DNA of 64,000 nucleotides. It comes from Paenibacillus flagellatus. Lineage in GTDB: Bacteria > Bacillota > Bacilli > Paenibacillales > NBRC-103111. A model generated the notes under the pieces. That model searched no databases, was not told where the DNA came from, and saw only the letters and a list, made by a program, of their open reading frames with translations. Within the stretch, counting starts at the first letter, position 1. Each line of letters begins with the position of its first letter. The stretch covers positions 62,001 to 126,000 of the forward strand of contig NZ_QJVJ01000011.1 of assembly GCF_003217775.1 (NCBI RefSeq). The letters are read 5' to 3'. The translations under genes were made by a program, and so were the position numbers. Of this stretch, positions 32,407 to 41,238 are shown one piece after another.

Positions 32407-33783
32407 TTAACGGGAACGGACTTCGAAAATGGCGAACTTCAAATAATCGCCTTCGTCCACGCCGAGCAGACGGGGATGATCGTAGCCCGCGCCGCGGAAC
32501 TCGATAAGCCGCAGCACTTTGCGCGCATCCGTCGCCGCCGCTTGAATCGTTTCCAGGAACAGGTCGGGACGCACGTGGTACGAGCAGCTCGCCGTCACGA
32601 GAAAGCCGCCTTCGTTCACGAGCTTCATCGCGTGCAGGTTGATGTCTTTGTACCCTCGGCAGGCGCCTTCGACGGCTCCCTTGTTTTTGGCGAACGCGGG
32701 CGGATCGAGAATGACGACGTCCCATGTCCGTCCGACCGCGCCGAGCGGCTTCGACGTATCGACCTTGCCGCCCGTCTGGCCCGCGGCGGCGCGCGTCCGG
32801 CGCTCCTCGACGCCCTTCACCTGCTCGCGCAAATAATCGAACGCGTCGGCGACGACGAACTCCACCCGCTCGGCGAACCCGTTGCGCTCGACGTTCCGCT
32901 TCGCCGTCTCGATCGCGTGCTCCGAGATGTCGAGGCACGTCACCTTTTTCGCGCCGGCGCGGCAGGCGTTGATCGTGAAGCTGCCCGTATGCGAGAAGCA
33001 TTCGAGCACGGTCGCCCCGTCCCAATACGGGAACGTGACCGGCTTGCCGTTGGCGTTGACCGGCACGAGCCGCTTGCCGCCGTCCGCCTCGTCCTCCCGC
33101 TCCTCCAGCCGGATGCCGCTCCGATGGCCCCAGCCGGTCATCAGCTTGCCGATCGAAGCGCGGTTTTCCCTCTGGTCGAAAAAGTAGCCGGTTTTTTGCC
33201 CTTGCTCGATGTCGACCTCGATGCGCAAACCGTTCTCGACGATGTCCACGTAACGCGGGCAGTCTCCGTAGAGCGGTCCTTTGCGCTGCTCCAGCCCTTC
33301 CAGCTCGCGAACCGGCACGTCGCTCCGCTCGTAAATGCCTCGCGGGCGAAGCAGCTCCGCCAGCACGTCGACGATGACGTCCTTGCGCCGCTCCATGCCG
33401 AGCGACAGCACCTGCACGACGAGCACGTCGTCGAACCGGTCGACGACGAGACCCGGCAGGAAGTCCGCCTCCCCGTAGACGAGACGGTAGGCGTTCGTAT
33501 CCGACACGAACCGTTCGCGATGCTGCAGGCAGCGTCCGATCCGTTCGGCGAAAAAGGCGCGGTCCATCTCCTCCAGCGGCGAATAGGAGACGACGCGAAC
33601 CCGGATTTGCGAATTCGGGTTGATGTAGCCGTAGGCGAGCGTTTGCCCCGTATGGGTCGTCACCGCCACGATGTCGCCGGGCTCGAATTCGCCCTGCACG
33701 CTTTCGATTTCGTTCGCGTATATCCACGGATGGCCTTGCTCCAGCCGTTTTTTTCGTTTGCGGTCCAGTATGACCGATGCCAT
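32407..33783 (-). CDS. class I SAM-dependent rRNA methyltransferase (RlmI/YwbD-like)
   Basis: 458 residues: an N-terminal PUA RNA-binding domain (HPWIYANEIESVQGEFEPGD), then a methyltransferase core with GYFFDQRENR, SAM motif LECFSHTGSFTINA and catalytic DPPAFAKNKG. The family modifies cytosine C5 of 23S rRNA. It is 60 residues longer than usual because of two hydrophilic insertions, at about residues 220-255 and 335-360. GGAGG lies 7 bases before ATG 33783. Confidence 0.88.
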   Translation of the reverse strand: MASVILDRKRKKRLEQGHPWIYANEIESVQGEFEPGDIVAVTTHTGQTLAYGYINPNSQIRVRVVSYSPLEEMDRAFFAERIGRCLQHRERFVSDTNAYRLVYGEADFLPGLVVDRFDDVLVVQVLSLGMERRKDVIVDVLAELLRPRGIYERSDVPVRELEGLEQRKGPLYGDCPRYVDIVENGLRIEVDIEQGQKTGYFFDQRENRASIGKLMTGWGHRSGIRLEEREDEADGGKRLVPVNANGKPVTFPYWDGATVLECFSHTGSFTINACRAGAKKVTCLDISEHAIETAKRNVERNGFAERVEFVVADAFDYLREQVKGVEERRTRAAAGQTGGKVDTSKPLGAVGRTWDVVILDPPAFAKNKGAVEGACRGYKDINLHAMKLVNEGGFLVTASCSYHVRPDLFLETIQAAATDARKVLRLIEFRGAGYDHPRLLGVDEGDYLKFAIFEVRSR

Positions 33784-33834
33784 AAACGTTCCTCCACCGT
33801 TGTCGTTATTGGCGGCGGCGCCGGACGAGCGGCG

Positions 33835-34266
33835 TCACCATCCGAAGCTCTCGAACCAGATGCGATCGTGGTTTCGCGCAAGGGCGCTCTTGACGTATGG
33901 GATGACCGTCTCCGGCAAGTCGCCGAGGGGAAACCATCTCAGCTCCTCGCATTTGTGCGGCTCCTTGTTGACGATATCGCCCTTCCACGATTTCACTTTC
34001 AAGTAAAAATCGATCCATTCCGAAGACGTGTTTTTACGGTGCATGACGCCGACCACGTCGATCCCCGACGGATCGATGTCGACGCCCGCCTCCTCGCGCG
34101 CTTCCCGGATCGCCGCGGACACGACCTCTTCCGCCCCGTCGATCCGGCCGGCCACGACGCTCCACATGCCGTCCATAAAGCCCGTATTTTTCCGTTTCAG
34201 CAGCAGCACTTCGTCGTTGCGGTAAAACAACACATGTACCGAGCCGTAAAAAATCGGTTGTCCCAC
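33835..34266 (-). CDS. Nudix hydrolase
   Basis: 143-residue nucleoside-diphosphate hydrolase. The Nudix box is complete (GRIDGAEEVVSAAIREAREE followed by AGV), with Gly, Glu and the REAREE helix in place. The substrate is not predictable. The start is a GTG at 34266 with GGGGAG close upstream. It lies about 50 bases upstream of the rRNA methyltransferase on the same strand and may be co-transcribed. Confidence 0.87.
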   Translation of the reverse strand: MGQPIFYGSVHVLFYRNDEVLLLKRKNTGFMDGMWSVVAGRIDGAEEVVSAAIREAREEAGVDIDPSGIDVVGVMHRKNTSSEWIDFYLKVKSWKGDIVNKEPHKCEELRWFPLGDLPETVIPYVKSALARNHDRIWFESFGW

Positions 34267-34489
34267 GTTCTCCCCCCGTACGACTCCTGTCGGCTTCCGA
34301 ACAGGACCCGAATGTGCGCCTCTGGCCGACTTTTCCCCCAGTCGACCTTTTATATAAGGTACCTTCTTCGCCGGCCGGCACGTTTCTTCCGCTCCGGCCG
34401 GTCCCCGCCATCGCCTCTCTCGCCCTGCTTGTCATGCCCGTCCTTCGCCGCACATAACATGTACAAACGGCACCAAAAAGGAGACTCGC

Positions 34490-35458
34490 ATGATCGCGTC
34501 TATCGTCCTCCCGATGCTGGTCGGACTCGGCATCTTCCTGACCGGCATGAAAGTGATGGAGCTCGCGCTCCACCAATGGGCCGGCTCGTACTTGACCGGA
34601 CTCGTCGAACGTTTCACGCGCACGCCGGTACGCGGCCTGCTCATCGGCACCGGCGTAACCGCCGTCCTGCAAAGCAGCAGCGCGATCACCGTCATTACGA
34701 TCGGACTCGTCAACGCCGGCATCATGACGTTCCCGAAAACGCTGGGCATCATCCTCGGCGCGAATATCGGCACGTGCATTACGACCGAGCTGATCGGCCT
34801 CAACTTGACGAAGCTGGCCTTCCCGCTGCTGCTGACCTCGGGCTCGGTCTGGCTCGGCACGCTGCTCCCATGGGGCGGCTTGCGCTCGTACCGGCTGCAT
34901 CGCACGCTGCATCATATCCGCTCGCTTTCGCTGGCGGTCAGCGGGTTCGCCTCCGTCATACTCGGCGTCGAGGTGATGCAGACGATCGTCCCGGCGCTGC
35001 AGTCGCGCGGGCTGTTCGGCTGGTTCGTCGAGCACGCGCAGCGCAGCGTGCTGTGGGGCGTCGTCGCCGGCGCCGTGCTGACGGCGATCATCCACAGCAG
35101 CGCGGCGACGATCGCGATGACGATGGGACTCGCCGCCGTCGACGCCATCCCGGTCGAGGTCGGCATCGCCATCGTGCTCGGCGCCAACGTCGGCACGTGC
35201 GCGACCGCGCTGCTCGCCGGCATCGGCGGCAGCCGGAACGGGCAGTTCGTCGCCTGGTCGCATATCGCGCTCAACGTAGGCGGCGCCCTGCTGTTCCTCC
35301 CGCTGCTCCACGTGCTCCATGAGGCGTCGGCGCTGCTCTCCTCCCGGCCGTCCGGGCAAATCGCCCATGCGCAGACGATCTTCAACATCGTCAGCTCGCT
35401 CGTCGCGCTGCCGCTCTGCTACTTGCCCGCGCTGCGGAAAGTCGGGGAGCGGCGGTAG
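34490..35458 (+). CDS. Na/Pi cotransporter family protein (YqeW-like)
   Basis: 322 residues, eight to nine membrane helices with two inverted repeats. The paired motifs LQSSSAIT and IHSSAATIA, and GANIGTC and GANVGTC, define the NptA/PhoU-associated sodium-phosphate symporter family. It resembles B. subtilis YqeW. It has no C-terminal PhoU-like domain. AAAAGGAG precedes ATG at 34490. It is convergent with deoC, whereas in B. subtilis yqeW follows mtaB on the same strand. Confidence 0.88.
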   Translation: MIASIVLPMLVGLGIFLTGMKVMELALHQWAGSYLTGLVERFTRTPVRGLLIGTGVTAVLQSSSAITVITIGLVNAGIMTFPKTLGIILGANIGTCITTELIGLNLTKLAFPLLLTSGSVWLGTLLPWGGLRSYRLHRTLHHIRSLSLAVSGFASVILGVEVMQTIVPALQSRGLFGWFVEHAQRSVLWGVVAGAVLTAIIHSSAATIAMTMGLAAVDAIPVEVGIAIVLGANVGTCATALLAGIGGSRNGQFVAWSHIALNVGGALLFLPLLHVLHEASALLSSRPSGQIAHAQTIFNIVSSLVALPLCYLPALRKVGERR

Positions 35459-35492
35459 CCGTCCAACGCGCTCCGTCCTCCCGCGTCCTCGC

Positions 35493-36191
35493 TCAATAGC
35501 CGGCCGAGCCGCCGCCGGCGCCGCTTACGATCGCCACGCCGGAGCTCGTGCCGAGACGCGTCGCCCCGGCCTCGATCATCGCGATCGCGGCCGCCCGGTC
35601 GCGTACGCCGCCCGACGCCTTCACCTGCACGCCCGGCGATACCGCCGCCCGCATCAGCCTCACGTCTTCGACGGTCGCTCCGCCCGGGCCGAAGCCGGTC
35701 GACGTCTTGACGAAGTGCGCTCCGGCTTCTTCCGCCAGCCGGCAAGCCGTCCGCTTCTGGTCGTCGGTCAAAAAGCCCGTCTCCAGAATGACCTTCACGA
35801 TCGCCTTGCCCTTCACCGCCTCGACGACCGCGCGGATATCGTCGCGAACGTACGCTTCGTCGCCGGCGAGCAGCGCCCCCACGGCCAGCACCATGTCGAT
35901 GTCGGTCGCTCCGAGCTCGGCGGCGCGGGCCGCCTCGAACGCTTTGACCTCCGGTAACGACGCTCCCAGCGGGAAGCCGACCACAGCGCTGACACGGACT
36001 CCGCTCCCTTCAAGCGCCTTCACGCAACGGGACACCCATCCGCCGTTCACGCAGACGCTGTAAAAGCCGAAACGCCGCGCCTCGTCGCACAGCTTGTCGA
36101 CCGCCTCGGCCGTCGCGTCCGCCTTCAGCAGCGTATGATCGATATAAGCCGCAAGCTTGGCCGGATCGAAACCTTCCGTCTTCCCGCTCAT
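35493..36191 (-). CDS. deoC: deoxyribose-phosphate aldolase
   Basis: Class I aldolase, 232 residues. It cleaves 2-deoxyribose-5-phosphate to glyceraldehyde-3-phosphate and acetaldehyde. Schiff-base Lys162 lies in FVKTSTGFG, with the second Lys191 in VKASGG and Asp99 in TDIDMVL. The start ATG overlaps the stop of the upstream Nudix gene (ATGA), so the two are translationally coupled. No nucleoside phosphorylase gene is next to it. Confidence 0.95.
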   Translation of the reverse strand: MSGKTEGFDPAKLAAYIDHTLLKADATAEAVDKLCDEARRFGFYSVCVNGGWVSRCVKALEGSGVRVSAVVGFPLGASLPEVKAFEAARAAELGATDIDMVLAVGALLAGDEAYVRDDIRAVVEAVKGKAIVKVILETGFLTDDQKRTACRLAEEAGAHFVKTSTGFGPGGATVEDVRLMRAAVSPGVQVKASGGVRDRAAAIAMIEAGATRLGTSSGVAIVSGAGGGSAGY

Positions 36192-36622
36192 CGTCCATCC
36201 ACCTCGATATGTAAAGTGTCCAGTGCCTTGCGCAGCACCGAATCGTTATTGCCGTAGCCCGACGACGTCTGCCGCTTCCACGCCTCCGCGGGATCGAGCC
36301 ATTCGACGCCGCGAATTTCCTCGACCTGCGCCTGCAGCTCGCCGCCTTCGGCTTCGACCAAATAGTAATGAACCTCCTTGTCGACAACCCCGTGCTCGGC
36401 ATGCGTATATTGATAGTCGACTTGCTCCAGCTTCGCGACGATCCGGCCGACGATGCCCGTTTCCTCGCGAATTTCCCGCAGCGCGGTTTGCTCGATCGTC
36501 TCGCCCGGCTCCATCTTGCCCTTCGCCAGCGTCGTCTTGCCGTAGCGGTCCTGGATCAGCTGAATTTCCGTCCTGCCCTCGCGTGTGCGATAGACGACGC
36601 CGCCCGCCGATATTTCTTTCAT
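36188..36622 (-). CDS. Nudix hydrolase coupled to deoC
   Basis: 144-residue Nudix protein. The box [20 protein letters not shown] followed by TGI is complete. The N-terminus [10 protein letters not shown] is typical of the MutT/ADP-ribose pyrophosphatase-like group. ATG at 36622 follows GGAGTG; the in-frame Met 29 codons earlier is inside an upstream hairpin. A four-base overlap with deoC suggests shared expression, perhaps in nucleotide salvage or clean-up. Confidence 0.87.
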   Translation of the reverse strand: MKEISAGGVVYRTREGRTEIQLIQDRYGKTTLAKGKMEPGETIEQTALREIREETGIVGRIVAKLEQVDYQYTHAEHGVVDKEVHYYLVEAEGGELQAQVEEIRGVEWLDPAEAWKRQTSSGYGNNDSVLRKALDTLHIEVDGR

Positions 36623-36650
36623 CGCTCGTTTCACTCCCCCGAACAGAATG

Positions 36651-36704
36651 CAAGAAGGATTTCGCGCTCCGGCCGTTCGGGACGGAGGACGAAATCCTGT
36701 CTTG
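36651..36704 (-). terminator. hairpin between mtaB and the Nudix-deoC pair
   Basis: Arms with 9 contiguous base pairs plus 5 more after a one-base bulge, and an inner CTCCG/CGGAG stem. It starts 4 bases after the mtaB stop. There is no strong T run, so it may terminate only partly. Confidence 0.6.
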
Positions 36705-36708
36705 GTCA

Positions 36709-38058
36709 TTACCCGTTAACCGCCGCCTTGCGGACGATCGGCTCCACGACGCGCACGAAGTCGCCGCGGCTTTCGTTGACGCCCGCTTCGGTCAGCTTCA
36801 CCTTGCAAATTTGACCGATCATCTCTTCCGAGCCCGGGAAAACGAGATTGATATAGTTGTCCGAATAGCCCATGAGCAGGCCGCCGTCCGGCGCACCCTT
36901 GTACGTCCGCTCCGGAATGACCTCCAGCACGTCGCCGACATACCGCTGCGCGTAAGCGAGCTGCATCCGTTCGGACAGGTCGATCAGCTCGTGGACGCGC
37001 TCGTTTTTGATCTCCTCGTCGATCTGGTCCTCCATCCGCGCCGCCGGCGTCCCCGTCCGCTTCGAATACGGGAACACGTGCATTTCCGCGAACTGCATCT
37101 GCTCCATGAACCGATAGCCGTTGCGGAACATTTCCTCGGTCTCGCCCGGAAAGCCGACGATGACGTCCGTCGTGATCGCGACGCCCGGCATCGCGCGATG
37201 GAGCTTCTCGATTTTCGCGCCGAATTCGGCGGTCGTATATTTGCGCCGCATGCGCGCCAGCACCGCATCGTCGCCCGCTTGAAGCGGCACGTGCAGATGG
37301 CGGCACATTTTGTCCGACGCGTTCAGCACCTCGATCACCTTGTCGGTAATTTGACTCGCCTCGATCGAGCTGATGCGGATCCGGCTCAAGCCGTCGACCT
37401 TGTCGAGATCCCACAGCAGGTCCGCCAAGCCGTAATCGCTCATGTCTTCGCCGTAGCCGCCCGTATGGATGCCGGTCAGGACGATTTCCTTATAGCCCGC
37501 CTCCACCAGCATATGCGCCTGCTTGATGACGCTGTCCGGCTTGCGGCTGCGCATGAGCCCGCGAGACCAAGGAATGATGCAGAACGTGCAGAAGTTGTTG
37601 CACCCTTCCTGGATTTTCAGAAAAGCGCGCGTCCGGTCGGCGAAATCCGGCACGTCCAGCTCCTCGAATTCGCGCGTCTTCATAATGTTGCGCACCGCGT
37701 TGATCGGCTGGCGCTGCTCCTGGAACTGCTTCACGAGCGGGATGATTTGGTCGCGGCTTTGCGTGCCGATGACCAGATCGACGCCCGGTATCGCCATAAT
37801 TTCCGCGGGCGACGTCTGCGCGTAGCAGCCGGTGACGGCCACGATCGCGTCCGGATTGCGGCGCACGGCGCGGCGAATGATTTGCCGGCTCTTTTTGTCG
37901 CCCGTATTCGTGACGGTGCACGTATTGATGACGTAGACGTCGGCCGTCTGCTCGAAATCGACCTGCTCGTAGCCTTCGTTTTTGAACAGCTGCCAAATCG
38001 CTTCCGTATCGTAAAAATTCACTTTGCAGCCCAACGTATAAAACGCGACTGTCGCCAT
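36709..38058 (-). CDS. mtaB: tRNA t6A37 methylthiotransferase MtaB
   Basis: 449-residue radical SAM enzyme converting t6A37 to ms2t6A37 in tRNA. N-terminal UPF0004 domain with Cys11, Cys47 and Cys81 (LGCKVN, NTCTVTN, TGCYAQ), the radical SAM motif CNNFCTFC, and a C-terminal TRAM domain. All cysteines for the two clusters are present. ATG at 38058 follows GGGAGG; 129 further open codons upstream are rejected because they overlap rsmE. It is the YqeV equivalent, directly behind rsmE. Confidence 0.95.
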   Translation of the reverse strand: MATVAFYTLGCKVNFYDTEAIWQLFKNEGYEQVDFEQTADVYVINTCTVTNTGDKKSRQIIRRAVRRNPDAIVAVTGCYAQTSPAEIMAIPGVDLVIGTQSRDQIIPLVKQFQEQRQPINAVRNIMKTREFEELDVPDFADRTRAFLKIQEGCNNFCTFCIIPWSRGLMRSRKPDSVIKQAHMLVEAGYKEIVLTGIHTGGYGEDMSDYGLADLLWDLDKVDGLSRIRISSIEASQITDKVIEVLNASDKMCRHLHVPLQAGDDAVLARMRRKYTTAEFGAKIEKLHRAMPGVAITTDVIVGFPGETEEMFRNGYRFMEQMQFAEMHVFPYSKRTGTPAARMEDQIDEEIKNERVHELIDLSERMQLAYAQRYVGDVLEVIPERTYKGAPDGGLLMGYSDNYINLVFPGSEEMIGQICKVKLTEAGVNESRGDFVRVVEPIVRKAAVNG

Positions 38059-38063
38059 CGGCG

Positions 38064-38828
38064 TTATCCTCCCATCTCTCCGGTTTCGTATAACAGGCAC
38101 GTCAAGCCGACCAGTCCGGCCGTCTCCGTGCGCAAAATGCGTCTGCCGAGCTTGACGGACACGCAGCCGGCCTCCTCGGCCTCGCGCGCCTCCCGTTCGG
38201 TGAAGCCGCCTTCGGGTCCGATCACGAGCATGACGCTCATGCCGGCCGCTCCGCCGCCTCTCGCCGCTATCGCGCGCACGACCGCGTCCTTCAGCATCGT
38301 GCCGTCTTCCTTCTCGTAGCAAAAAAACGCCGCGTCCGCCTCGCGGACGAGCTGAAGCAGCTGCTTCCACGACCTCGGCGCGTCGACGGCGGGCACCCGG
38401 TTGCGGTGCGCCTGCTCGGCGGCTTCCTTGGCGATTTTTTGCCACCGCTCGAGCCGCTTCGTCTCCTTCTTCGCGTCGTACTGGACGACGGTCCGTTCGG
38501 ACAGAAACGGAACGAAGCGAACCGCGCCGATTTCCGTTCCTTTTTGCACGACCGTCTCGAGCTTGTCGCCCTTCGGCAAGCTTTGCGCGATCGTCACGGC
38601 GATGCGCGGCTCCGCCTCCATCGGCAGCTCCTCGACGACGCGAAGCCCGATCCGGCCTTTCCCGATCTCGGTCACTTCGGCGAGCGCCTCCCGGCTCGCT
38701 CCGTCGCTCGCGATCAGCTTATCTCCCGCCTTCGCCCGCATGACGTTGGCGATGTGATGGGCGTCGTCGCCGTCGACGAACAGTTCGGTGCCGGACCATT
38801 GCTCCGGCGCCACGAAATAACGCTGCAT
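38064..38828 (-). CDS. rsmE: 16S rRNA (uracil1498-N3)-methyltransferase
   Basis: SPOUT-fold methyltransferase, 254 residues, with MQRYFVAP start, HHIANVMRAKAGD, QKGTEIG and the knot motif IGPEGGFTEREAREAEE, LGRRILRTETA. It methylates U1498 of 16S rRNA. GGGGGGA precedes ATG at 38828. It lies 5 bases upstream of mtaB, the conserved yqeU-yqeV arrangement. Confidence 0.95.
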   Translation of the reverse strand: MQRYFVAPEQWSGTELFVDGDDAHHIANVMRAKAGDKLIASDGASREALAEVTEIGKGRIGLRVVEELPMEAEPRIAVTIAQSLPKGDKLETVVQKGTEIGAVRFVPFLSERTVVQYDAKKETKRLERWQKIAKEAAEQAHRNRVPAVDAPRSWKQLLQLVREADAAFFCYEKEDGTMLKDAVVRAIAARGGGAAGMSVMLVIGPEGGFTEREAREAEEAGCVSVKLGRRILRTETAGLVGLTCLLYETGEMGG

Positions 38829-38982
38829 ATCGAATCCCCCCGCAGGACGAGCTTCCTTGCGCCGTCCGGCCGCCTGCCGGGAGAGCCCTCCTTCGAATCG
38901 TATAGGCTATGAGGCCAACTACCATCATACATCGTTTATTGTCGAATTTCTACTACCCGACATTGGAAGCGGATCAATCCGG

Positions 38983-39657
38983 CTATATGACGAACGAAAC
39001 GATCCGGCTCATGCCGTAGATCAAGTCCCCTCCGATTGCGAACAGCGGCTGAATCGTCACCCGGTTGAGCGGAGGGATGAACACGAGCAGCAAAAAGACA
39101 AAAATGCCCCATTGTTCATTTTGCGCCATTTTCATCCGGATATGCGACGGCGCCAAATCCTCGATAATCCGGTAGCCGTCGAGCGGCGGCAGCGGGATGA
39201 GGTTGAAGATGAACAACACGATGTTCAGCTCGATCAGCCGTCTCAGGAACAGATCGACCGCCTTGACGACGCCGACCGAAGCGTTGTCCAGCACCCCGGT
39301 TCCGGCGAACACGTGGTACAGCACGACGCCCACGAACGCCAGCAGCAAGTTGCTGAGCGGGCCGACCGCCGATACGACGATGCCCATGAGCCGCGGATGC
39401 TTGAACCGCCCCCGGTTGACGGGGACGGGCTTCGCCCAGCCGAAGCCCGCGATCAGAATGAGGATCGTGCCGAGCACGTCCAGGTGCGCGCGCGGATCGA
39501 GCGTCACCCGCCCCATCTGCTTCGCCGTCGGGTCGCCGAACTTGTACGCCGCATACGCGTGCGCGAATTCGTGAATCGTAAAGGCGAGCACGAGCACGAT
39601 CAGGATGAAAGGAAGCTCCTCCAGCGGATAGCGCAAAAAGCTGTTGATCCCGTCCAC
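38983..39657 (-). CDS. site-2 protease family protein (M50 metalloprotease)
   Basis: 224-residue intramembrane zinc protease. Zinc ligands His29-Glu30-x2-His33 (HEFAH) and Asp160 in NLIPLPPLDG are intact. There is no PDZ domain, so it belongs to the small Rip/YwhC-like group. It starts at GTG 39657, directly after the prmA stop (TAGGTG), with AGGTGA inside prmA as ribosome binding site. No substrate such as an anti-sigma factor is visible nearby. Confidence 0.9.
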   Translation of the reverse strand: MDGINSFLRYPLEELPFILIVLVLAFTIHEFAHAYAAYKFGDPTAKQMGRVTLDPRAHLDVLGTILILIAGFGWAKPVPVNRGRFKHPRLMGIVVSAVGPLSNLLLAFVGVVLYHVFAGTGVLDNASVGVVKAVDLFLRRLIELNIVLFIFNLIPLPPLDGYRIIEDLAPSHIRMKMAQNEQWGIFVFLLLVFIPPLNRVTIQPLFAIGGDLIYGMSRIVSFVI

Positions 39658-40692
39658 CTACAGCGTCACCTGCCGTTTCTTCGCGACGAAGGCGACCCAA
39701 TCCTGATCCCGTTCCTTGCGCTCGATCGCGAAGCCGGCTTCGAGCAGCCCTTTCTCCACGTCGTCTTCCTTGTTTTTGTAAATGCCCGAGGCGATGTACG
39801 TTCCCCCCGGCTCCAGCACGTCGTAGACGTCCCGGATGAACAGCAGGATGATTTCCGCCAAAATATTCGCCACGACAAGCCGGACGGGCAGCTCCACGCC
39901 GAGCTCTCCGGCATTCGCTCGAGCCGGGGCCGTCTCCCCGCGGGCCGTCGCGGCCTTTGCCAGCCCCGCTCCTTGCAGGACGCCGAGCAGATCGCTCTCC
40001 TTGATGACGATCGTATGCTGGAGCCCGTTCAGCCGAACGTTCTCCGTTGCGCTCGAGACGGCGACCGGATCGAGGTCGAGCGCCAGCACCCGCCGGGCGC
40101 CCAGCTTCGCCGCCGCGATCGCGAGCACGCCGGAGCCCGTGCCGACGTCGATGACGTCGATGCCGGGGACGACCTCCTTCTCCAGCGTCCGCAAGCAAAG
40201 CGCCGTCGTGGGATGCGTCCCGGTGCCGAACGCCATTCCCGGGTCGAGCTCGAGGACGATTTCGTCCGGGCTCTCCGGCTCGTACGTTTCCCAGGTCGGC
40301 TTGATCGTCAGCCGCTCGGACAGCCGCAGCGGCTTGTAATACTGCTTCCACGAGTTCGCCCAATCCTCCTCGTCGACTTCGCGGGTTTTGACTTCCGCGG
40401 TGCCGACGTCGTAACCCAGCTCGTCTCGAACGAACCGGACGTGCTCCATCAGCCGCTCGATCAACGCCGGCACGTCGTCCGGCTCGGCGAAATACGCCTG
40501 CACGACCGCCTCCCCTTCCGGGATATCGTTAAGCGGAAGCTCGTACCATTGACCGAGCGACGTGTCGCGCTGCTTGTTCAGCGTGCCCGACTCCTCGATC
40601 GTCACTCCTCCCGCATTCATGTCGTGAAACGCGTTCGCGATCAGCTCCGCGACTTCCTCGCGCGTATGTATCGTAATTTCTTGCCAGCGCAT
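39658..40692 (-). CDS. prmA: ribosomal protein L11 methyltransferase
   Basis: 344 residues; methylates L11. N-terminal substrate-recognition domain, then the methyltransferase core with DPGMAFGTGTHPTT (151-163), IDVGTGSGVLAIAA (181-194) and the catalytic NILAEI (276-281). An unusual Ala/Gly/Glu-rich insertion occupies about residues 241-269. GGAGG precedes ATG at 40692. First gene of prmA, site-2 protease, rsmE, mtaB. Confidence 0.95.
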   Translation of the reverse strand: MRWQEITIHTREEVAELIANAFHDMNAGGVTIEESGTLNKQRDTSLGQWYELPLNDIPEGEAVVQAYFAEPDDVPALIERLMEHVRFVRDELGYDVGTAEVKTREVDEEDWANSWKQYYKPLRLSERLTIKPTWETYEPESPDEIVLELDPGMAFGTGTHPTTALCLRTLEKEVVPGIDVIDVGTGSGVLAIAAAKLGARRVLALDLDPVAVSSATENVRLNGLQHTIVIKESDLLGVLQGAGLAKAATARGETAPARANAGELGVELPVRLVVANILAEIILLFIRDVYDVLEPGGTYIASGIYKNKEDDVEKGLLEAGFAIERKERDQDWVAFVAKKRQVTL

Positions 40693-40741
40693 CGTACGAT
40701 TCCTCCCGTATCCTTGCTTCGAACGTCAGCCAATCCTATCC

Positions 40742-40771
40742 ATTGTACACCATATCGGGATCGCTAGTAAA
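40742..40771 (-). promoter_or_regulatory. promoter of the prmA operon
   Basis: Minus strand: -35 TTTACT (40766-40771), an 18-base spacer, -10 TACAAT (40742-40747). The start site would be about 43 bases before prmA. Confidence 0.55.
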
Positions 40772-40788
40772 ACGCGCCGCGGCGCGTT
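40771..40788. repeat. perfect 18-base palindrome abutting the prmA -35
   Basis: AACGCGCCGCGGCGCGTT is its own reverse complement with no spacer. It lies immediately upstream of the prmA promoter and could be an operator. Confidence 0.45.
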
Positions 40789-40927
40789 ACGGGGGGCCGG
40801 GCGGCTTCGGAGCGCTTGACGGCGAGCGTCGGGGGCTGCGCATCCGAATACGCATCCGCGCATGCACAGCTGTGAACGAACGAGCGAACGCGCGGACGAT
40901 ACGAGCCTATCGTTCGCCGCCGTCCTC

Positions 40928-40936
40928 TGGTACAAT
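40928..40936 (+). promoter_or_regulatory. extended -10 of the small 70-residue gene
   Basis: TG-G-TACAAT, 45 bases before ATG 40982; no clear -35. Confidence 0.45.
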
Positions 40937-40981
40937 GGTAAGGACTCTAAAGTCCAAAGCCCGCAAAGGAGAACGAACGAA

Positions 40982-41194
40982 ATGCTTCGAAACCGGAAGC
41001 TAATCACCGATCGCGATTTCCAGGAAGCGCTGGAGGCGGAGACGTCCGTCCGCGTCTTCCGCGACGACCATATGATCGATTCCGGCGGGGTCATCATCCG
41101 TTTCGACGAATCGACCGTCGTCGTCCAGTCCGGGGTTAGCGAGCTCGCCTATCACCCGCGGGAGACGTGCGAATTTTTCGAGATGAAAAAATAA
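40982..41194 (+). CDS. small conserved protein of unknown function
   Basis: 70 residues, soluble and mixed in charge (MLRNRKLITDRDFQEALEAE; the C-terminal half VIIRFDESTVVVQSGVSELAYH is beta-rich). I do not recognise a named family, though the style is that of short conserved Bacillales proteins. AAAGGAG precedes ATG at 40982. It has its own extended -10 promoter and ends at the terminator shared with the convergent histidine kinase. Confidence 0.75.
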   Translation: MLRNRKLITDRDFQEALEAETSVRVFRDDHMIDSGGVIIRFDESTVVVQSGVSELAYHPRETCEFFEMKK

Positions 41195-41212
41195 GGATCG
41201 TCGACAAAATAA

Positions 41213-41238
41213 AAGGCAAGCGACGATTCGCTTGCCTT
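41213..41238. terminator. terminator at the histidine kinase 3' end
   Basis: Perfect 10-base stem (41213-41222 with 41229-41238). On the minus strand it is followed by TTATTTTG and overlaps the edge of the kinase stop codon. On the plus strand it lies 18 bases after the small gene. Confidence 0.8.

Noticed and set aside
38059-38445. Upstream extension of the mtaB frame
   Set aside because: It would overlap rsmE almost entirely, while ATG 38058 has a good ribosome binding site and gives the family N-terminus.
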